A stretch of 64,000 bases of DNA, taken from contig NZ_POXG01000005.1 of the NCBI RefSeq assembly GCF_003044565.1, positions 62,001 to 126,000 of the forward strand, read 5' to 3'. Below the pieces are notes generated by a model that worked only from the letters and a program-made list of their open reading frames with translations, did no database searches and was not told the DNA's origin. Position numbers and translations under genes: made by a program. Source of the DNA: Neisseria sicca (GTDB taxonomy: Bacteria > Pseudomonadota > Gammaproteobacteria > Burkholderiales > Neisseriaceae). Of this stretch, positions 54,257 through 62,840 are shown one piece after another (position 1 is the stretch's first letter; every line of letters starts with the position of its first letter).

Positions 54257-55153
54257 ATGGATACCCTGTTCAGCCTCAAAGTTTTCCGCCAAGTCGTCCA
54301 AAGCGGCAGCTTCACCCGCGCCGCCGAGCAGCTCGATATTTCCACTGCAATGGCGAGCAAACACGTCAGCCATCTGGAAAATTCGATTAAAGCCAAGCTG
54401 CTGCACCGCAACAGCCGCAACCTCCACCTGACCGAAGCGGGCGAAGAATACTACCGCCAATGCAGCTACGCGCTCGATACGCTCGACACCGCCGCGCAAA
54501 AGGCGGCAGGCGGGGCGGATACGCCGCAGGGTATGTTACGCGTGACCATGCCGCTTTGGTTCGCGGGCAACTTAATCAGCAACTGGCTGGCGGAATACCG
54601 CGAACGCTATCCCGAAGTCACGCTCGATTTGGTACTCGACAACCGCCACGTCGATTTGATTGCCGAAGGCTTCGACCTCGCCTTGCGCGTCTCAAAAACC
54701 CTGTCTCCGTCGCTTATTGTCAAGCCGCTGGCACAAATCCAATTCGTCCTGCTCGCCTCGCCCGACTATCTGGCGAAACACGGCACGCCGCAAACGCCCG
54801 AAGAAACCATGCGCCATCCCGCCATCCTGCCGTCCTACACCGACCAACGCAATTTGGAAATCACACATCAAAAAACGGGCGAAAAAAGCATTCTGACGCT
54901 CAATCCGGTGGTTCTAAGCGACAACACGCTGATGATCCGCGAATTGGTCAGGGCGGGCGCGGGCATCGCCTATCAACCGCTGTGGTCGGTCAGACAGGAT
55001 TTGGCGGAAGGCAGACTGGTCAGCCTGCTGCCGGACTATCGGGTGCGGACCGATCAATTAAACGCAGTCTATGTGGACAGGGCGTTCTTAAGCGCGAAGG
55101 TGCGCAGTTTTATCGATTTTCTGAACGAGAAGATTTCGGCGGATGGGCAATAA
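54257..55153 (+). CDS. LysR-family transcriptional regulator
   Basis: 298 residues. The N-terminal winged helix-turn-helix (FRQVVQSGSFTRAAEQLDIS, TAMASKHVSHLENSIKAKLL) is followed by a periplasmic-binding-like effector domain (about 90-290). It belongs to the CrgA/DhcR-like group. By position it should control the divergent doxX-nitroreductase genes and itself. There is a CREE just downstream. Confidence 0.92.
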   Translation: MDTLFSLKVFRQVVQSGSFTRAAEQLDISTAMASKHVSHLENSIKAKLLHRNSRNLHLTEAGEEYYRQCSYALDTLDTAAQKAAGGADTPQGMLRVTMPLWFAGNLISNWLAEYRERYPEVTLDLVLDNRHVDLIAEGFDLALRVSKTLSPSLIVKPLAQIQFVLLASPDYLAKHGTPQTPEETMRHPAILPSYTDQRNLEITHQKTGEKSILTLNPVVLSDNTLMIRELVRAGAGIAYQPLWSVRQDLAEGRLVSLLPDYRVRTDQLNAVYVDRAFLSAKVRSFIDFLNEKISADGQ

Positions 55154-55169
55154 GGTCATCGTCCAAAAC

Positions 55170-55325
55170 TATAGTGGATTACCTTTAAACCAGTACGGCG
55201 TTGCCTTGCCTTAGCTCAAAGAGAACGATTCTCTAAGGTGCTGAAGCGCCAAGTGAATCGGTTCCGTACTATCTGTACTGTCTGCGGCTTCGTCGCCTTG
55301 TCCTGATTTTTGTTAATCCACTATA
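55170..55325. repeat. CREE, full-length 156 bp, inverted orientation
   Basis: TATAGTGGATTACCTTTAAA and TTTTTGTTAATCCACTATA enclose the full core. Confidence 0.94.
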
Positions 55326-55369
55326 AAAAGGTCGTCTGAAAACGGAAAACGGTTTCAGACGACCTTTTG
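55325..55369. terminator. DUS-pair terminator of the pseudoazurin gene
   Basis: AAAAAGGTCGTCTGAAAACG and GGTTTCAGACGACCTTTTG. Confidence 0.78.
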
Positions 55370-55382
55370 TTTGTGCGGCGGT

Positions 55383-55814
55383 TTATTTGACCTGCTGCAT
55401 GTATTTTTTCAGACGGCCTTTGCTCTGCATGGCACGGTTTTCCAGTTCGTCCACAACAGCTTGCGCTTTGGCTTTGTTCACCGGTTTGCCGACCTGAATC
55501 ACGCCGCTCATGTTCATCATGCGGTGCGGCGGGCAGGTGTAGACGTACACGCCTTCTTTGTCGAGTTTGAGGGTGAAGTCTTTGCCGTCTTCGGACAGGA
55601 AGTCGGCAACGCCGTCGGGCAGGGCTTTGCTTTGCACCCAGTGGCCTTTGTTGGCGGCTTTGAAGGTTACGGTGTCGCCGACTTTGGCATTGACGTAGCC
55701 GGGTTCGAACACCATGCTGTCGTCTTTGCCGTTGTCGAGCATTTTGACTTCGTGGTTGGCGGCGTATGCGCCGAGGGAGGCGGTCAGCATGAGGAGGAAG
55801 AGGGATTTTTTCAT
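55383..55814 (-). CDS. Pseudoazurin (type I blue copper protein)
   Basis: 143 residues with a signal peptide (cleavage about 18, GAYA). The copper ligands are His58 (NKGHWVQ), Cys94, His97 and Met102 (CPPHRMMNM), the Cys-x2-His-x4-Met spacing of pseudoazurin. The C-terminal helix is basic (SKGRLKKYMQQVK) and partly DUS-derived. It carries electrons in the periplasm, usually to copper nitrite reductase or nitrous oxide reductase; neither is in this window. A copper client in a genome with a copper-binding RiPP system is notable. Confidence 0.93.
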   Translation of the reverse strand: MKKSLFLLMLTASLGAYAANHEVKMLDNGKDDSMVFEPGYVNAKVGDTVTFKAANKGHWVQSKALPDGVADFLSEDGKDFTLKLDKEGVYVYTCPPHRMMNMSGVIQVGKPVNKAKAQAVVDELENRAMQSKGRLKKYMQQVK

Positions 55815-55869
55815 GGGGGAGTCCTTTCTAAGGATAAAAAATATGGGGCGGGCTGATGAGTCGAAGAGG

Positions 55870-55980
55870 CAAGCCTTGGGCTTACCGCCCTCTCCCTAAC
55901 CCTCTCCCGCAGGAGAGGGGATCAGTTGCAGGGAGATCGCAGGCCGGATGCTCAAATCCGACATTTCAGGAGCGGTTAAG
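55870..55980. repeat. Fragment of the CCCTCTCC repeat family
   Basis: CCCTCTCCCTAACCCTCTCC and CAGGAGAGGGGATCAGTTGC are pieces of the module repeated at 57928-58044. No gene. Confidence 0.55.
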
Positions 55981-56748
55981 TTACGCACTCTGCCGCATCG
56001 GGCGGATAACGGGCAGGCCTTTGCTGTCGTATAAAAGTTCGATGTCCACTTTGTACAGCCTGCCTATCATGTCTGCCTGCAACACGTCCTGCGGCGCGCC
56101 CTGAGCCTGTACTTTGCCTTCTCCGAGCAGAATCACGCCGTCTGAAAACTGCGCGGCGAGGCTCAAATCGTGCAACACCATCAGCGTAACCAGATTGTGT
56201 TCGTGCGTGTATTGCACCACGCGCTCCAAGAGGTTCAACTGGTGGTGCATATCCAGCGCGCTGACCGGTTCGTCCAGCATCAGGATTTCGGGGCGGCGCA
56301 GCATGACTTGGGCAAACATCACGAGCTGCCGCTGTCCGCCGGAAAGCCGCATGACGTCGCGGTGCGCCAGATGGCCGATGCCCAGCTCCGCCATGATACT
56401 TGCGGCTTCGTGCAGCAGTTCGTCGCCGACATGCATGTGCAGCGCGTCCATGCGGCCGAGCAACACGACTTCCAGCGCGGTCAGCGAGGCTTCGGCGGCG
56501 GTGTCCTGCGGCATATAGCCTATGCGTTTGCGCCAGCTTTGCAGGTGGATTTTGCTCAACACTTCGTCGCCGTAGCGGATGGTGCCTTTGTGCGCCACTT
56601 CGCCGAAAATCGTTTTCATCAGCGAGGATTTGCCCGTACCGTTCGGGCCGAGCACGGAATAGACTTTGCCTTGTTCCAGCGTCAAATCGATACTGTCGGC
56701 GACCACATAATCGCCGCGCCGGATATGGACGTTTTCAAGTTTCAACAT
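55981..56748 (-). CDS. Iron-chelate ABC transporter ATPase
   Basis: 255 residues of the FecE/FepC type. Walker A GPNGTGKSS (about 34-42), signature LSGGQRQL, Walker B MLDEPVSALD. Its start lies 10 bp after the permease stop codon, so it is co-transcribed. Together with the permease (56759) and the binding protein (58610) it forms a ferric-siderophore or heme-type importer. Gonococcal FetBCDEF is the nearest functional parallel. Confidence 0.9.
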   Translation of the reverse strand: MLKLENVHIRRGDYVVADSIDLTLEQGKVYSVLGPNGTGKSSLMKTIFGEVAHKGTIRYGDEVLSKIHLQSWRKRIGYMPQDTAAEASLTALEVVLLGRMDALHMHVGDELLHEAASIMAELGIGHLAHRDVMRLSGGQRQLVMFAQVMLRRPEILMLDEPVSALDMHHQLNLLERVVQYTHEHNLVTLMVLHDLSLAAQFSDGVILLGEGKVQAQGAPQDVLQADMIGRLYKVDIELLYDSKGLPVIRPMRQSA

Positions 56749-56758
56749 TTCAGACGAC

Positions 56759-57805
56759 CTACCGTTTCGTTAACACAATCCAGAAGAAGAACGGCACGCC
56801 GACAAACGACGTAACGATGCCCACCGGAAACAGCGCGCCGGGGATAATCACCTTGGACAACACGCTCGCCACCGATAAAAACGCCGCCCCCGCCAGCATC
56901 GCGCCGGGCAGGAAGAAACGTTGGTCTTCGCCCAAAAGAATCCGCGCCACATGCGGTGCGACTAGTCCGATAAAGCCGATGACGCCGACAAAACTGATGG
57001 CCGTTGCCGTCATAATGGCCACCAACACCAGCGTTTTTAGGCGTAAAAGTTGCAGATTGATGCCCAGCCCGACGGCGCGTTCTTCGCCCAAACGCAGCGC
57101 GGTCAGCTTCCACACGTCGCGCGAAAGCAGAATCACGCATACCGCCGTAACCGCCGCCGTAACCGCGACAGTCTCCCAAGTCGCCTTGGTCAGGCTGCCG
57201 AACAGCCAAAACAGAATCTGCTGCGAAATCTCAGGCGCGGCGATAAACTGAATCAGCGACAGAATCGACTGAAACAGAAACAAAAGCGCAATCCCCACCA
57301 ACACCAGCATCGCCGAGTTGAAGCGGCGCGCCGAAGCAAACAGAAACAAGATGCCCGAAGCCAGCATGGTCATCACAAACGCCCCGATGGGAACGGCAAC
57401 CGTTTCAGGCAGCCCGAAACCGCCGAACGCAATCACCACCGACGCACCCAAACCCGCCGCCGCCGCCAAACCCAGCGTATAAGGGCTGGCCATCGGATTG
57501 TTCAACAGCGTCTGAATCTCCGCCCCGCCGACACCCAAAGCCGCACCGACCACCAGCGCCATCACCGCAATCGGCAGGCGCAAATCCATCACAATCAGGC
57601 GGTTCATCTCGTCTGTTTCGGGTTTGCCCAGCAAAACATTGACCACTTCGCCGACAGGCAGCGTGTCCGTCATCGCCGGACCGGTAGCGATGTCGAATAG
57701 AAAACTGACCACCGCGATGATTAAAAACATCAAAACAATTAACCAACGCTTGCCTTCCAACTTGCGCTGGTTTTTCACAATCTCGGCGACAACCGAATCA
57801 TTCAT
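56759..57805 (-). CDS. FecCD-family iron-chelate permease
   Basis: 348 residues with nine to ten membrane helices. FecCD landmarks: RLPIAVMALVVGAALGVGGA near 85, LNNPMASPYTLGLAAAAGLG, and FVGVIGFIGLVAPHVARILLG near 275. Only one permease gene is present, so it probably works as a homodimer (BtuC type) rather than as a FetC/FetD pair. A stretch of 804 bp of repeats separates it from the binding protein. Confidence 0.93.
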   Translation of the reverse strand: MNDSVVAEIVKNQRKLEGKRWLIVLMFLIIAVVSFLFDIATGPAMTDTLPVGEVVNVLLGKPETDEMNRLIVMDLRLPIAVMALVVGAALGVGGAEIQTLLNNPMASPYTLGLAAAAGLGASVVIAFGGFGLPETVAVPIGAFVMTMLASGILFLFASARRFNSAMLVLVGIALLFLFQSILSLIQFIAAPEISQQILFWLFGSLTKATWETVAVTAAVTAVCVILLSRDVWKLTALRLGEERAVGLGINLQLLRLKTLVLVAIMTATAISFVGVIGFIGLVAPHVARILLGEDQRFFLPGAMLAGAAFLSVASVLSKVIIPGALFPVGIVTSFVGVPFFFWIVLTKR

Positions 57806-58291
57806 GTTTTAAACCTCTGAAATTAAGTAACAAGGTCGGACATTCATGCCCGACCATCTCTTTTGTCTGTATCCGTTTTGAAAGGGTGTTTTTTGAAAAT
57901 CGGGATAACGGCGTTCCAAACGGCTTTGCCCTCTCCCTAGCCCTCTCCCACGGGGAGAGGGAACAAATTGCAGGGAATCACAACAATAGTCGGACTTCAG
58001 TTATCTGATCCCCTCTCCCCGTGGGAGAGGGCTAGGGAGAGGGCAAAACAGTCAAACCCACCTGAAGCTCTCTGTTCGGTACGACGGGCAGTCGTAACGT
58101 GGGCTTTGCCCACGAAAACAGGAACCCCCATACCGCTTGCCATCATTTCCGTAAACATTACCCGTGGGCAAAGCCCACGCTACTTTCAGACGACCTTCCG
58201 CATAAAAAGGTCGTCTGAAACCCGCAAGCCCGCCTTACTGACTTTTCGGATACAGATACAATCAACCTCTTACATCGATACAGCTTATTAC

Positions 58292-58403
58292 CAGCCGTCA
58301 TTCCCGCGCAGGCGGGAATCCATCGAAAATTTTAAGAAACGGGTATTTAGAAACAGTTACCAAAATTCAAAAATGGATTCCCGCCTGCGCGGGAATGACG
58401 GCT
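58292..58403. repeat. NIME-type element bounded by inverted dRS3 repeats
   Basis: ATTCCCGCGCAGGCGGGAAT (58300-58319) and ATTCCCGCCTGCGCGGGAAT (58377-58396) both fit ATTCCC-N8-GGGAAT and are inverted copies, extended by CAGCCGTC/GACGGCTG. The 57 bp between them is unique sequence. Confidence 0.85.
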
Positions 58404-58558
58404 GACAGAAGAACTGTATCAAAAACCAAGTGAACCGCAGTCGTAGCATGGGCTTCGCTCACGAAAACATGGAACCCCCCATACTGTTCGCCATCATTTC
58501 CGCAAACATCACCCGTAGGCAAAGCCCACGCTACGGTTCTGTACAAAACCCACGCTGC

Positions 58559-58594
58559 TTTCAGACGACCTTTCGCATAAAAAGGTCGTCTGAA
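58559..58594. terminator. DUS inverted pair after the binding-protein gene
   Basis: TTCAGACGACCTTT and AAAAAGGTCGTCTGAAACC lie 16 bp beyond the stop codon. Confidence 0.6.
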
Positions 58595-58609
58595 ACCCAG
58601 AAGCCCGCC

Positions 58610-59725
58610 TTACTGCCCTTTCGGATACAGGTAAAACGTACCATTTGGTACAACAGGCAGGTTTTGGCGGTAGAAGTCGGTATAAGTTTTCTCAGGATTG
58701 AAGTCTTTGAACAACTGCGGATAAATCGCTTTGGCCATAAATTGAATTGATGCGCCGTCGGAAAGCGTGCGCGAATTGGCGTGATAGGCGGCGTAGAGGC
58801 GGTTGTTCTTAATCGCAGGCAGGTTGGCCCAGCCGGCGCGTTTGGCAAAGCCTGCCAAGCGTTTTTCCGCTTCCGCTTTCGGAATGCTCCAGCCCATGAC
58901 CATGGCGGTAGGACTTTTCTTCAATTCGGTTTCGCGGCCGGTAATCACGATCACGTCGGGTTTGGCTGCGAGGACTTTTTCAGGATTGATCGGGCCGTAG
59001 AATTCGACCAAAGAAGCGGCGATATTGTTGCCGCCAACCAGTGTCACCATCGGACCCCACATGCTTTTGCCGAAGGTAAAACTGTGTTCGGCAGGGCCTT
59101 TGTTGCCGAATTCGACATACACTTTAGGCTTGGGCAGGTTGGCTTTTTTCACGCGCGCTTGGATGGTGTCGGCGATGCGTTTGTAGTCCGCCGCCAGCTT
59201 GTCGGCCTTTTGCTGTTGGCCGGTCAGCGTGCCGATAAGTTTGGTTGATTGGATGTGTTTGGCGACCGTTTGCGCGTTGTAATCCAACACCACAATCGGA
59301 ATGCCCGCTTTGTTGATGCGGGCAAGGTCGGAACCCAGAGCTTTGTACTGCCAGTCTGCCAGAATCAGCAAATCGGGTTTCAATGCCAAGACTTTTTCAA
59401 CGGAGAACGTGCCGACTTCCAACTCGCCCACATCGGCAAGCTGGTTCAACTTGGGCACGGCTTTGCTGAACGCCGCCCAGCTCGGCGGCGCCCAGTCGGA
59501 CCAAACCGCTTTGGAGAAACCGACCACATTATTCAGAGCGTCCTTGCCGCCGATGGCCATGTAGTCTTGATAATAAAAGCCCAAAACCACGCGTTTGGCG
59601 GGCAGGTCGACGGTTACTTTGCGGCCGTTGACATCGGTAATTTGAACCGGTTTGGCATAAGCGGCGGCAGTGCCGAATGCCAATGCGGCGGCAAGGGCAA
59701 GGGAGGAGAAGCGCGAAAGTTTCAT
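58610..59725 (-). CDS. Periplasmic iron-chelate binding protein
   Basis: 371 residues with a signal peptide (cleavage about 24, ending AAAYA). It is a class III (TroA-like/BtuF-type) binding protein: ITDVNGRKVTVDLPAKRVVL at the N-terminus, ALKPDLLILADWQYKAL and NPEKVLAAKPDVIVITGRE in the two lobes. No lipobox. It should deliver a ferric chelate to the permease at 56759. A palindrome resembling a Fur box lies upstream at 59774-59792. Confidence 0.9.
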   Translation of the reverse strand: MKLSRFSSLALAAALAFGTAAAYAKPVQITDVNGRKVTVDLPAKRVVLGFYYQDYMAIGGKDALNNVVGFSKAVWSDWAPPSWAAFSKAVPKLNQLADVGELEVGTFSVEKVLALKPDLLILADWQYKALGSDLARINKAGIPIVVLDYNAQTVAKHIQSTKLIGTLTGQQQKADKLAADYKRIADTIQARVKKANLPKPKVYVEFGNKGPAEHSFTFGKSMWGPMVTLVGGNNIAASLVEFYGPINPEKVLAAKPDVIVITGRETELKKSPTAMVMGWSIPKAEAEKRLAGFAKRAGWANLPAIKNNRLYAAYHANSRTLSDGASIQFMAKAIYPQLFKDFNPEKTYTDFYRQNLPVVPNGTFYLYPKGQ

Positions 59726-59773
59726 TAGAGTAAAATCCTTGTAATAAATAATGTTATATATAATTTATATATA

Positions 59774-59792
59774 AATAAGAATCTTTCTTATT
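59774..59792. promoter_or_regulatory. Fur-box-like palindrome
   Basis: AATAAGAATCTTTCTTATT: perfect 8-bp arms around 3 bp, in a very AT-rich promoter region about 50 bp upstream of the binding-protein ATG. It agrees with the 19-bp Fur consensus at about 11 positions. Confidence 0.5.
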
Positions 59793-59984
59793 TTTAATGC
59801 GAGCCTAATGGATTTAAAATAAACGGAAAAGTTCCGTTACTCAGGGAAGTTTTTATTGCAAGCGTGATGGTGTTTATTGTTCAAACAACGCCTGCCGTTT
59901 GCCCGATAAAAGGTCGTCTGAAATATCAAGCAAAGACATAACCCCTTGTCAATATTCTGTCATTTCATTTTTCGAAAGTCCGCC

Positions 59985-60815
59985 ATGCTGACAATTACCA
60001 CCTGCCTTACCTACCCCGAACCGCCATCCAACCTGCTGCCGTTGGCGGACGCGCTGACACGGGACGGCATACCCACCGCCTTCACACCCTGGCAAAACTG
60101 CCCGAAATCCGCCTTTATCCTGCCTTTGTGCGCATGGGATTATGCGGCGGAGCCTGAAGCGTTTGGGCAGTGGCTGACAGAAGCGGAAGCGGGCGGGCAA
60201 AGGTTTATCAACCCCGTCGGGCTGATGCGTTGGAACATGGACAAACGTTATTTGTGCGATTTGGCAGAATGGGGGGCGGACGTGATTCCGAGTGTGCAGA
60301 CGTCATCTGAAAAAGAAGAATTGGAAGAAGTTTTAGAGAATCGGGGCTGGCGGGAAGCGGTCGTCAAACCCGTTATCGGGCAGAGCGGGCGCGGTGTGGC
60401 AAAAATCAGGGCAGGAGAAGTGTCGTTGAAGGCGGAGGATTATCCGCAAGGCGTCATCGTCCAGCCTTATATCCGCGAAATCGAAACGGCGGGCGAAACT
60501 TCGCTGGTGTTTTTTGACGGGCATTTCAGCCATGCCGTACTGCGTATGCCGTCCCAAGGCGAATGGCGCGCCAATTCCGCCTACGGAGTCGCCGTCAGCC
60601 CTGCCGCGCCGCCGGAAAAAGCAGTCGAAACCGCACGGCAGATATTGGCAATGCTGCCCCAAATACCGGCATACGCCCGCATAGACGGGACGCTGATTGG
60701 CGAAAGATTACTGCTCAACGAATTGGAACTGATCGAACCCGCCCTTTACCTGCATACCGCTGAAAACGCGGTTGCCCATATGGCGCAGGCGGTGAAGCGC
60801 GTTATCGCGGGTTGA
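59985..60815 (+). CDS. ATP-grasp domain protein (RimK/DcsG-like)
   Basis: 276 residues from MLTITTCLTYPEPPSN; an upstream ATG adds 13 unconserved residues. ATP-grasp features: N-terminal lid DKRYLCDLAEWG, the VVKPVIGQSGRGVAKI loop (about 127-142), and the metal-binding YARIDGTLIGERLLLNELELIEPALY (about 225-250) with the Glu-x-x-Glu-x-Asn-type ligands partly rearranged. Such enzymes join a carboxylate to an amine or thiol. The substrate is unknown. An IS element follows. Confidence 0.82.
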   Translation: MLTITTCLTYPEPPSNLLPLADALTRDGIPTAFTPWQNCPKSAFILPLCAWDYAAEPEAFGQWLTEAEAGGQRFINPVGLMRWNMDKRYLCDLAEWGADVIPSVQTSSEKEELEEVLENRGWREAVVKPVIGQSGRGVAKIRAGEVSLKAEDYPQGVIVQPYIREIETAGETSLVFFDGHFSHAVLRMPSQGEWRANSAYGVAVSPAAPPEKAVETARQILAMLPQIPAYARIDGTLIGERLLLNELELIEPALYLHTAENAVAHMAQAVKRVIAG

Positions 60816-60908
60816 TGATAAAGAACCAATGCAAAAAAGGTCGTCTGAAAACTGAACTGCACCCCAAAAGTTGGACATCCCCTCCAACTCACAAGGTGCA
60901 GTTTTTTT

Positions 60909-61259
60909 ATGAGCAAATATACATTACACTTCAAATACCAAGCCGTACTCCACTACCTGCATATACGCAGCCAACAGCGTACCGCAGACCACTACGGCAT
61001 TTCCCGAACCCACCTGAGACGATGGATACGCGCCTATCAGGAAGGCGGTATCGGCGCACTCGAACATCCCCAATCCAAAACCATGACCGACCACCGCAAA
61101 AACCCCTTCATCGCCGACAAACCCGACCAAGAAAAAACACAGGCAGAACTTATCGAAGAGTTGTGCTATATGCGCGCAAAGGTTGCCTACCTAAAGGAGT
61201 TGAAAGCCCTCAGCCAAAAGCAGACCGCAAAGGACAAAGCCAAACCGTCCAAACACTGA
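60909..61259 (+). CDS. IS3-family transposase OrfA
   Basis: 116 residues. Two helix-turn-helix parts (KYQAVLHYLHIRSQQRTADHYGIS and THLRRWIRAYQEGG) bind the IS ends, and a leucine-type coiled coil follows (AELIEELCYMRAKVAYLKEL). The full OrfAB transposase would need a -1 frameshift near the end of this gene to continue into orfB; AAAAG stretches near 61216 are candidates. Confidence 0.9.
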   Translation: MSKYTLHFKYQAVLHYLHIRSQQRTADHYGISRTHLRRWIRAYQEGGIGALEHPQSKTMTDHRKNPFIADKPDQEKTQAELIEELCYMRAKVAYLKELKALSQKQTAKDKAKPSKH

Positions 61260-62059
61260 GGGCGCAACACCCGCTCAAATACCTGCTGCACATCGCAAAC
61301 CTGCCCAAAAGCAGCTTTTACTACTATCACCAAGACCGACCCGACCCCGACGCAGCCGACAAAGCCCTCCTCATCGAAACCTACCGGCGGCATAAAGGAC
61401 GCTACGGGCAAAGGCGCATTGCCGCAGCATTGGGTTGGAACCACAAAAAAGCAGCTCGGCTGATGAAACAGATGGAACTGAAAGCCCTCATACGGGCGAA
61501 AAAAGCCTACCGCCATCCCGCCATGGGCGAAATATCGGAACACCTCCTCAAACGCCGGTTCAATGCCTGAAAACCCAACGAAAAATGGCTGACCGACGTG
61601 ACCGAACTCAAAGGAAAGGACGGCAAACTGTACCTCTCGCCGATATTGGACCTGTTCAACCGCGAGATCGTCGCCTACGCCATGAGCCGCAGAGCCGACA
61701 GTGAAATGGTGAAGGAAATGCTCGAAAAAGCCGCACCCCGGCTGACTGATAAGGGAACGATGCTGCATTCCGACCAAGGTGTGCTATACCGTACGTCGGG
61801 ATATAGGGAATTACTTGCCCAACATTCCATGGTTCAAAGCATGTCGCGAAAGGCGAATTGTTGGGACAATGCGCCGATGGAGAGTTTCTTTGCCGTGTTG
61901 AAGACGGAGTGTTTCTATAACGCAGGGGAATTGACGGTGGACGAATTGATGAAACAGATAGATGACTATATGGATTACTACAACCGGGAGCGTTGCAGTT
62001 TGAAATTGAAAAAGCTGAGTCCTGTCGCATACAGAACCCAGCTTGCACAGAGCGCCTGA
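61240..62059 (+). pseudogene. IS3-family transposase OrfB, interrupted by a stop codon
   Basis: The frame is -1 to orfA. The N-terminal HTH_21 part (LLIETYRRHKGRYGQRRIAA) reads to a TGA at 61568-61570. After it the same frame continues KPNEKWLTDVTELKGKDGKL with the rve catalytic core: Asp in TDVTEL, Asp in HSDQGVLYRT, Glu in NAPMESFFAVLK. All three acidic residues survive, so the single nonsense codon is the visible lesion. Confidence 0.88.
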
Positions 62060-62155
62060 ATAGGCTTTTATGAGTGTCCAAGATTTGGGGGGCAGTTCAA
62101 ACAAAGGTAGCGGGTTTAAACCGTGCTATGCTTGTTTTCAGACGACCTTTTTAGA

Positions 62156-62261
62156 ATAGTGGATTAAATTTAAACCAGTACGGCGTTGCCTCGCCTTGTC
62201 GTACTATCTGTACTGTCTGCGGCTTCGTCGCCTTGTCCTGACTTAAATTTGATCCACTATA
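62156..62261. repeat. CREE, short 106-bp form
   Basis: AATAGTGGATTAAATTTAAA (first base changed) and TTAAATTTGATCCACTATA enclose the core without the internal segment. Confidence 0.92.
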
Positions 62262-62283
62262 AAACCGACTGCGTTCGGCAGTC
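62261..62283 (-). terminator. Intrinsic terminator of the 30-residue membrane peptide gene
   Basis: GACTGC-GTTCG-GCAGTC stem; on the minus strand it is followed by GGTTTTATAG, using the CREE end as part of the T run. Confidence 0.72.
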
Positions 62284-62298
62284 AACCTTTGATCGGCA

Positions 62299-62391
62299 TT
62301 ACAATTTAGGCTCCACCATCCAGACTGCGGCGAGTGTGACGATGGATGCCAAACTGATGATCATGATTAAATTTAAAAACAAAATTGACAT
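62299..62391 (-). CDS. Small single-helix membrane protein (30 residues)
   Basis: It reads MSILFLNLIMIISLASIVTL then AAVWMVEPKL, one hydrophobic helix over residues 3-25 with a short charged end. A perfect Shine-Dalgarno (CGGAGG) lies 4-9 nt before the ATG, and an intrinsic terminator follows. Together these make a real gene likely despite the size. It resembles the small subunits that stabilise membrane complexes (CydX, KdpF) in size and form only. Partner unknown; nothing in the neighbourhood points to one. Confidence 0.65.
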   Translation of the reverse strand: MSILFLNLIMIISLASIVTLAAVWMVEPKL

Positions 62392-62491
62392 ATAGCCTCC
62401 GAAATGTTTGCTGTTGTGTTTATTATTGATACTGCCGTTCGGTATCATGGCGTACCGTAAGGCAGTTAGCGGCTTTACGCGGATACCCTTT

Positions 62492-62648
62492 TATAGTGAA
62501 TTAACTTTAAATCAGTACGGCGTCGCCTCGCCTTAGCTCAAAGAGAACGATTCTCTAAGGTGCTGAAGCACCAAGTGAATCGGTTCCGTACTATCTGTAC
62601 TGTCTGCGGCTTCGTCGCCTTGTCCTGATTTAAAGTTAATCCACTATA
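62492..62648. repeat. CREE, full-length 157 bp, inverted orientation
   Basis: TATAGTGAATTAACTTTAAA (one change) and TTTAAAGTTAATCCACTATA enclose the full core. Confidence 0.94.
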
Positions 62649-62840
62649 TTGAACCGCTTTGCCGGGCGGGTAGAATAGCATTGTCAGAATAGTCACTTGG
62701 TGTATTTACCTAATTTATCAAAGAGAAAAAAGCAATAATTATCAACAATTAATAAAAAGAACTATCAATTTCGGATATTTTTTATCAAACATGGCTCATT
62801 AACAGGAAAACTTTTCTAAATCTCTATTTTTATTTGATTT

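Larger units (their letters stand above)
57806..58609. repeat. Repeat-filled gap inside the iron transporter locus
   Basis: 804 bp with no gene. It holds a 34-bp perfect inverted repeat (57928-57961 and 58011-58044), the GTGGGCTTTGCCCACG module (58085-58186 and again 58440-58536), a dRS3-type pair (58292-58403) and DUS pairs near 58184-58220 and 58559-58594. It must weaken or break co-transcription of the binding protein and permease genes. Confidence 0.75.
60853..62099 (+). mobile_element. IS3-family (IS150 group) insertion sequence, inactive
   Basis: 1247 bp with terminal inverted repeats of 25 bp (60853-60877, TGAACTGCACCCCAAAAG..., and 62075-62099) that match except for a few bases. It is flanked by a 3-bp direct repeat AAC (60850-60852 and 62100-62102). 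It carries orfA and a frame-shifted orfB with an internal stop. It has inserted in the loop of a DUS inverted pair: AAAAGGTCGTCTGAAAAC on the left and GTTTTCAGACGACCTTTTT 32 bp to the right. Confidence 0.92.
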
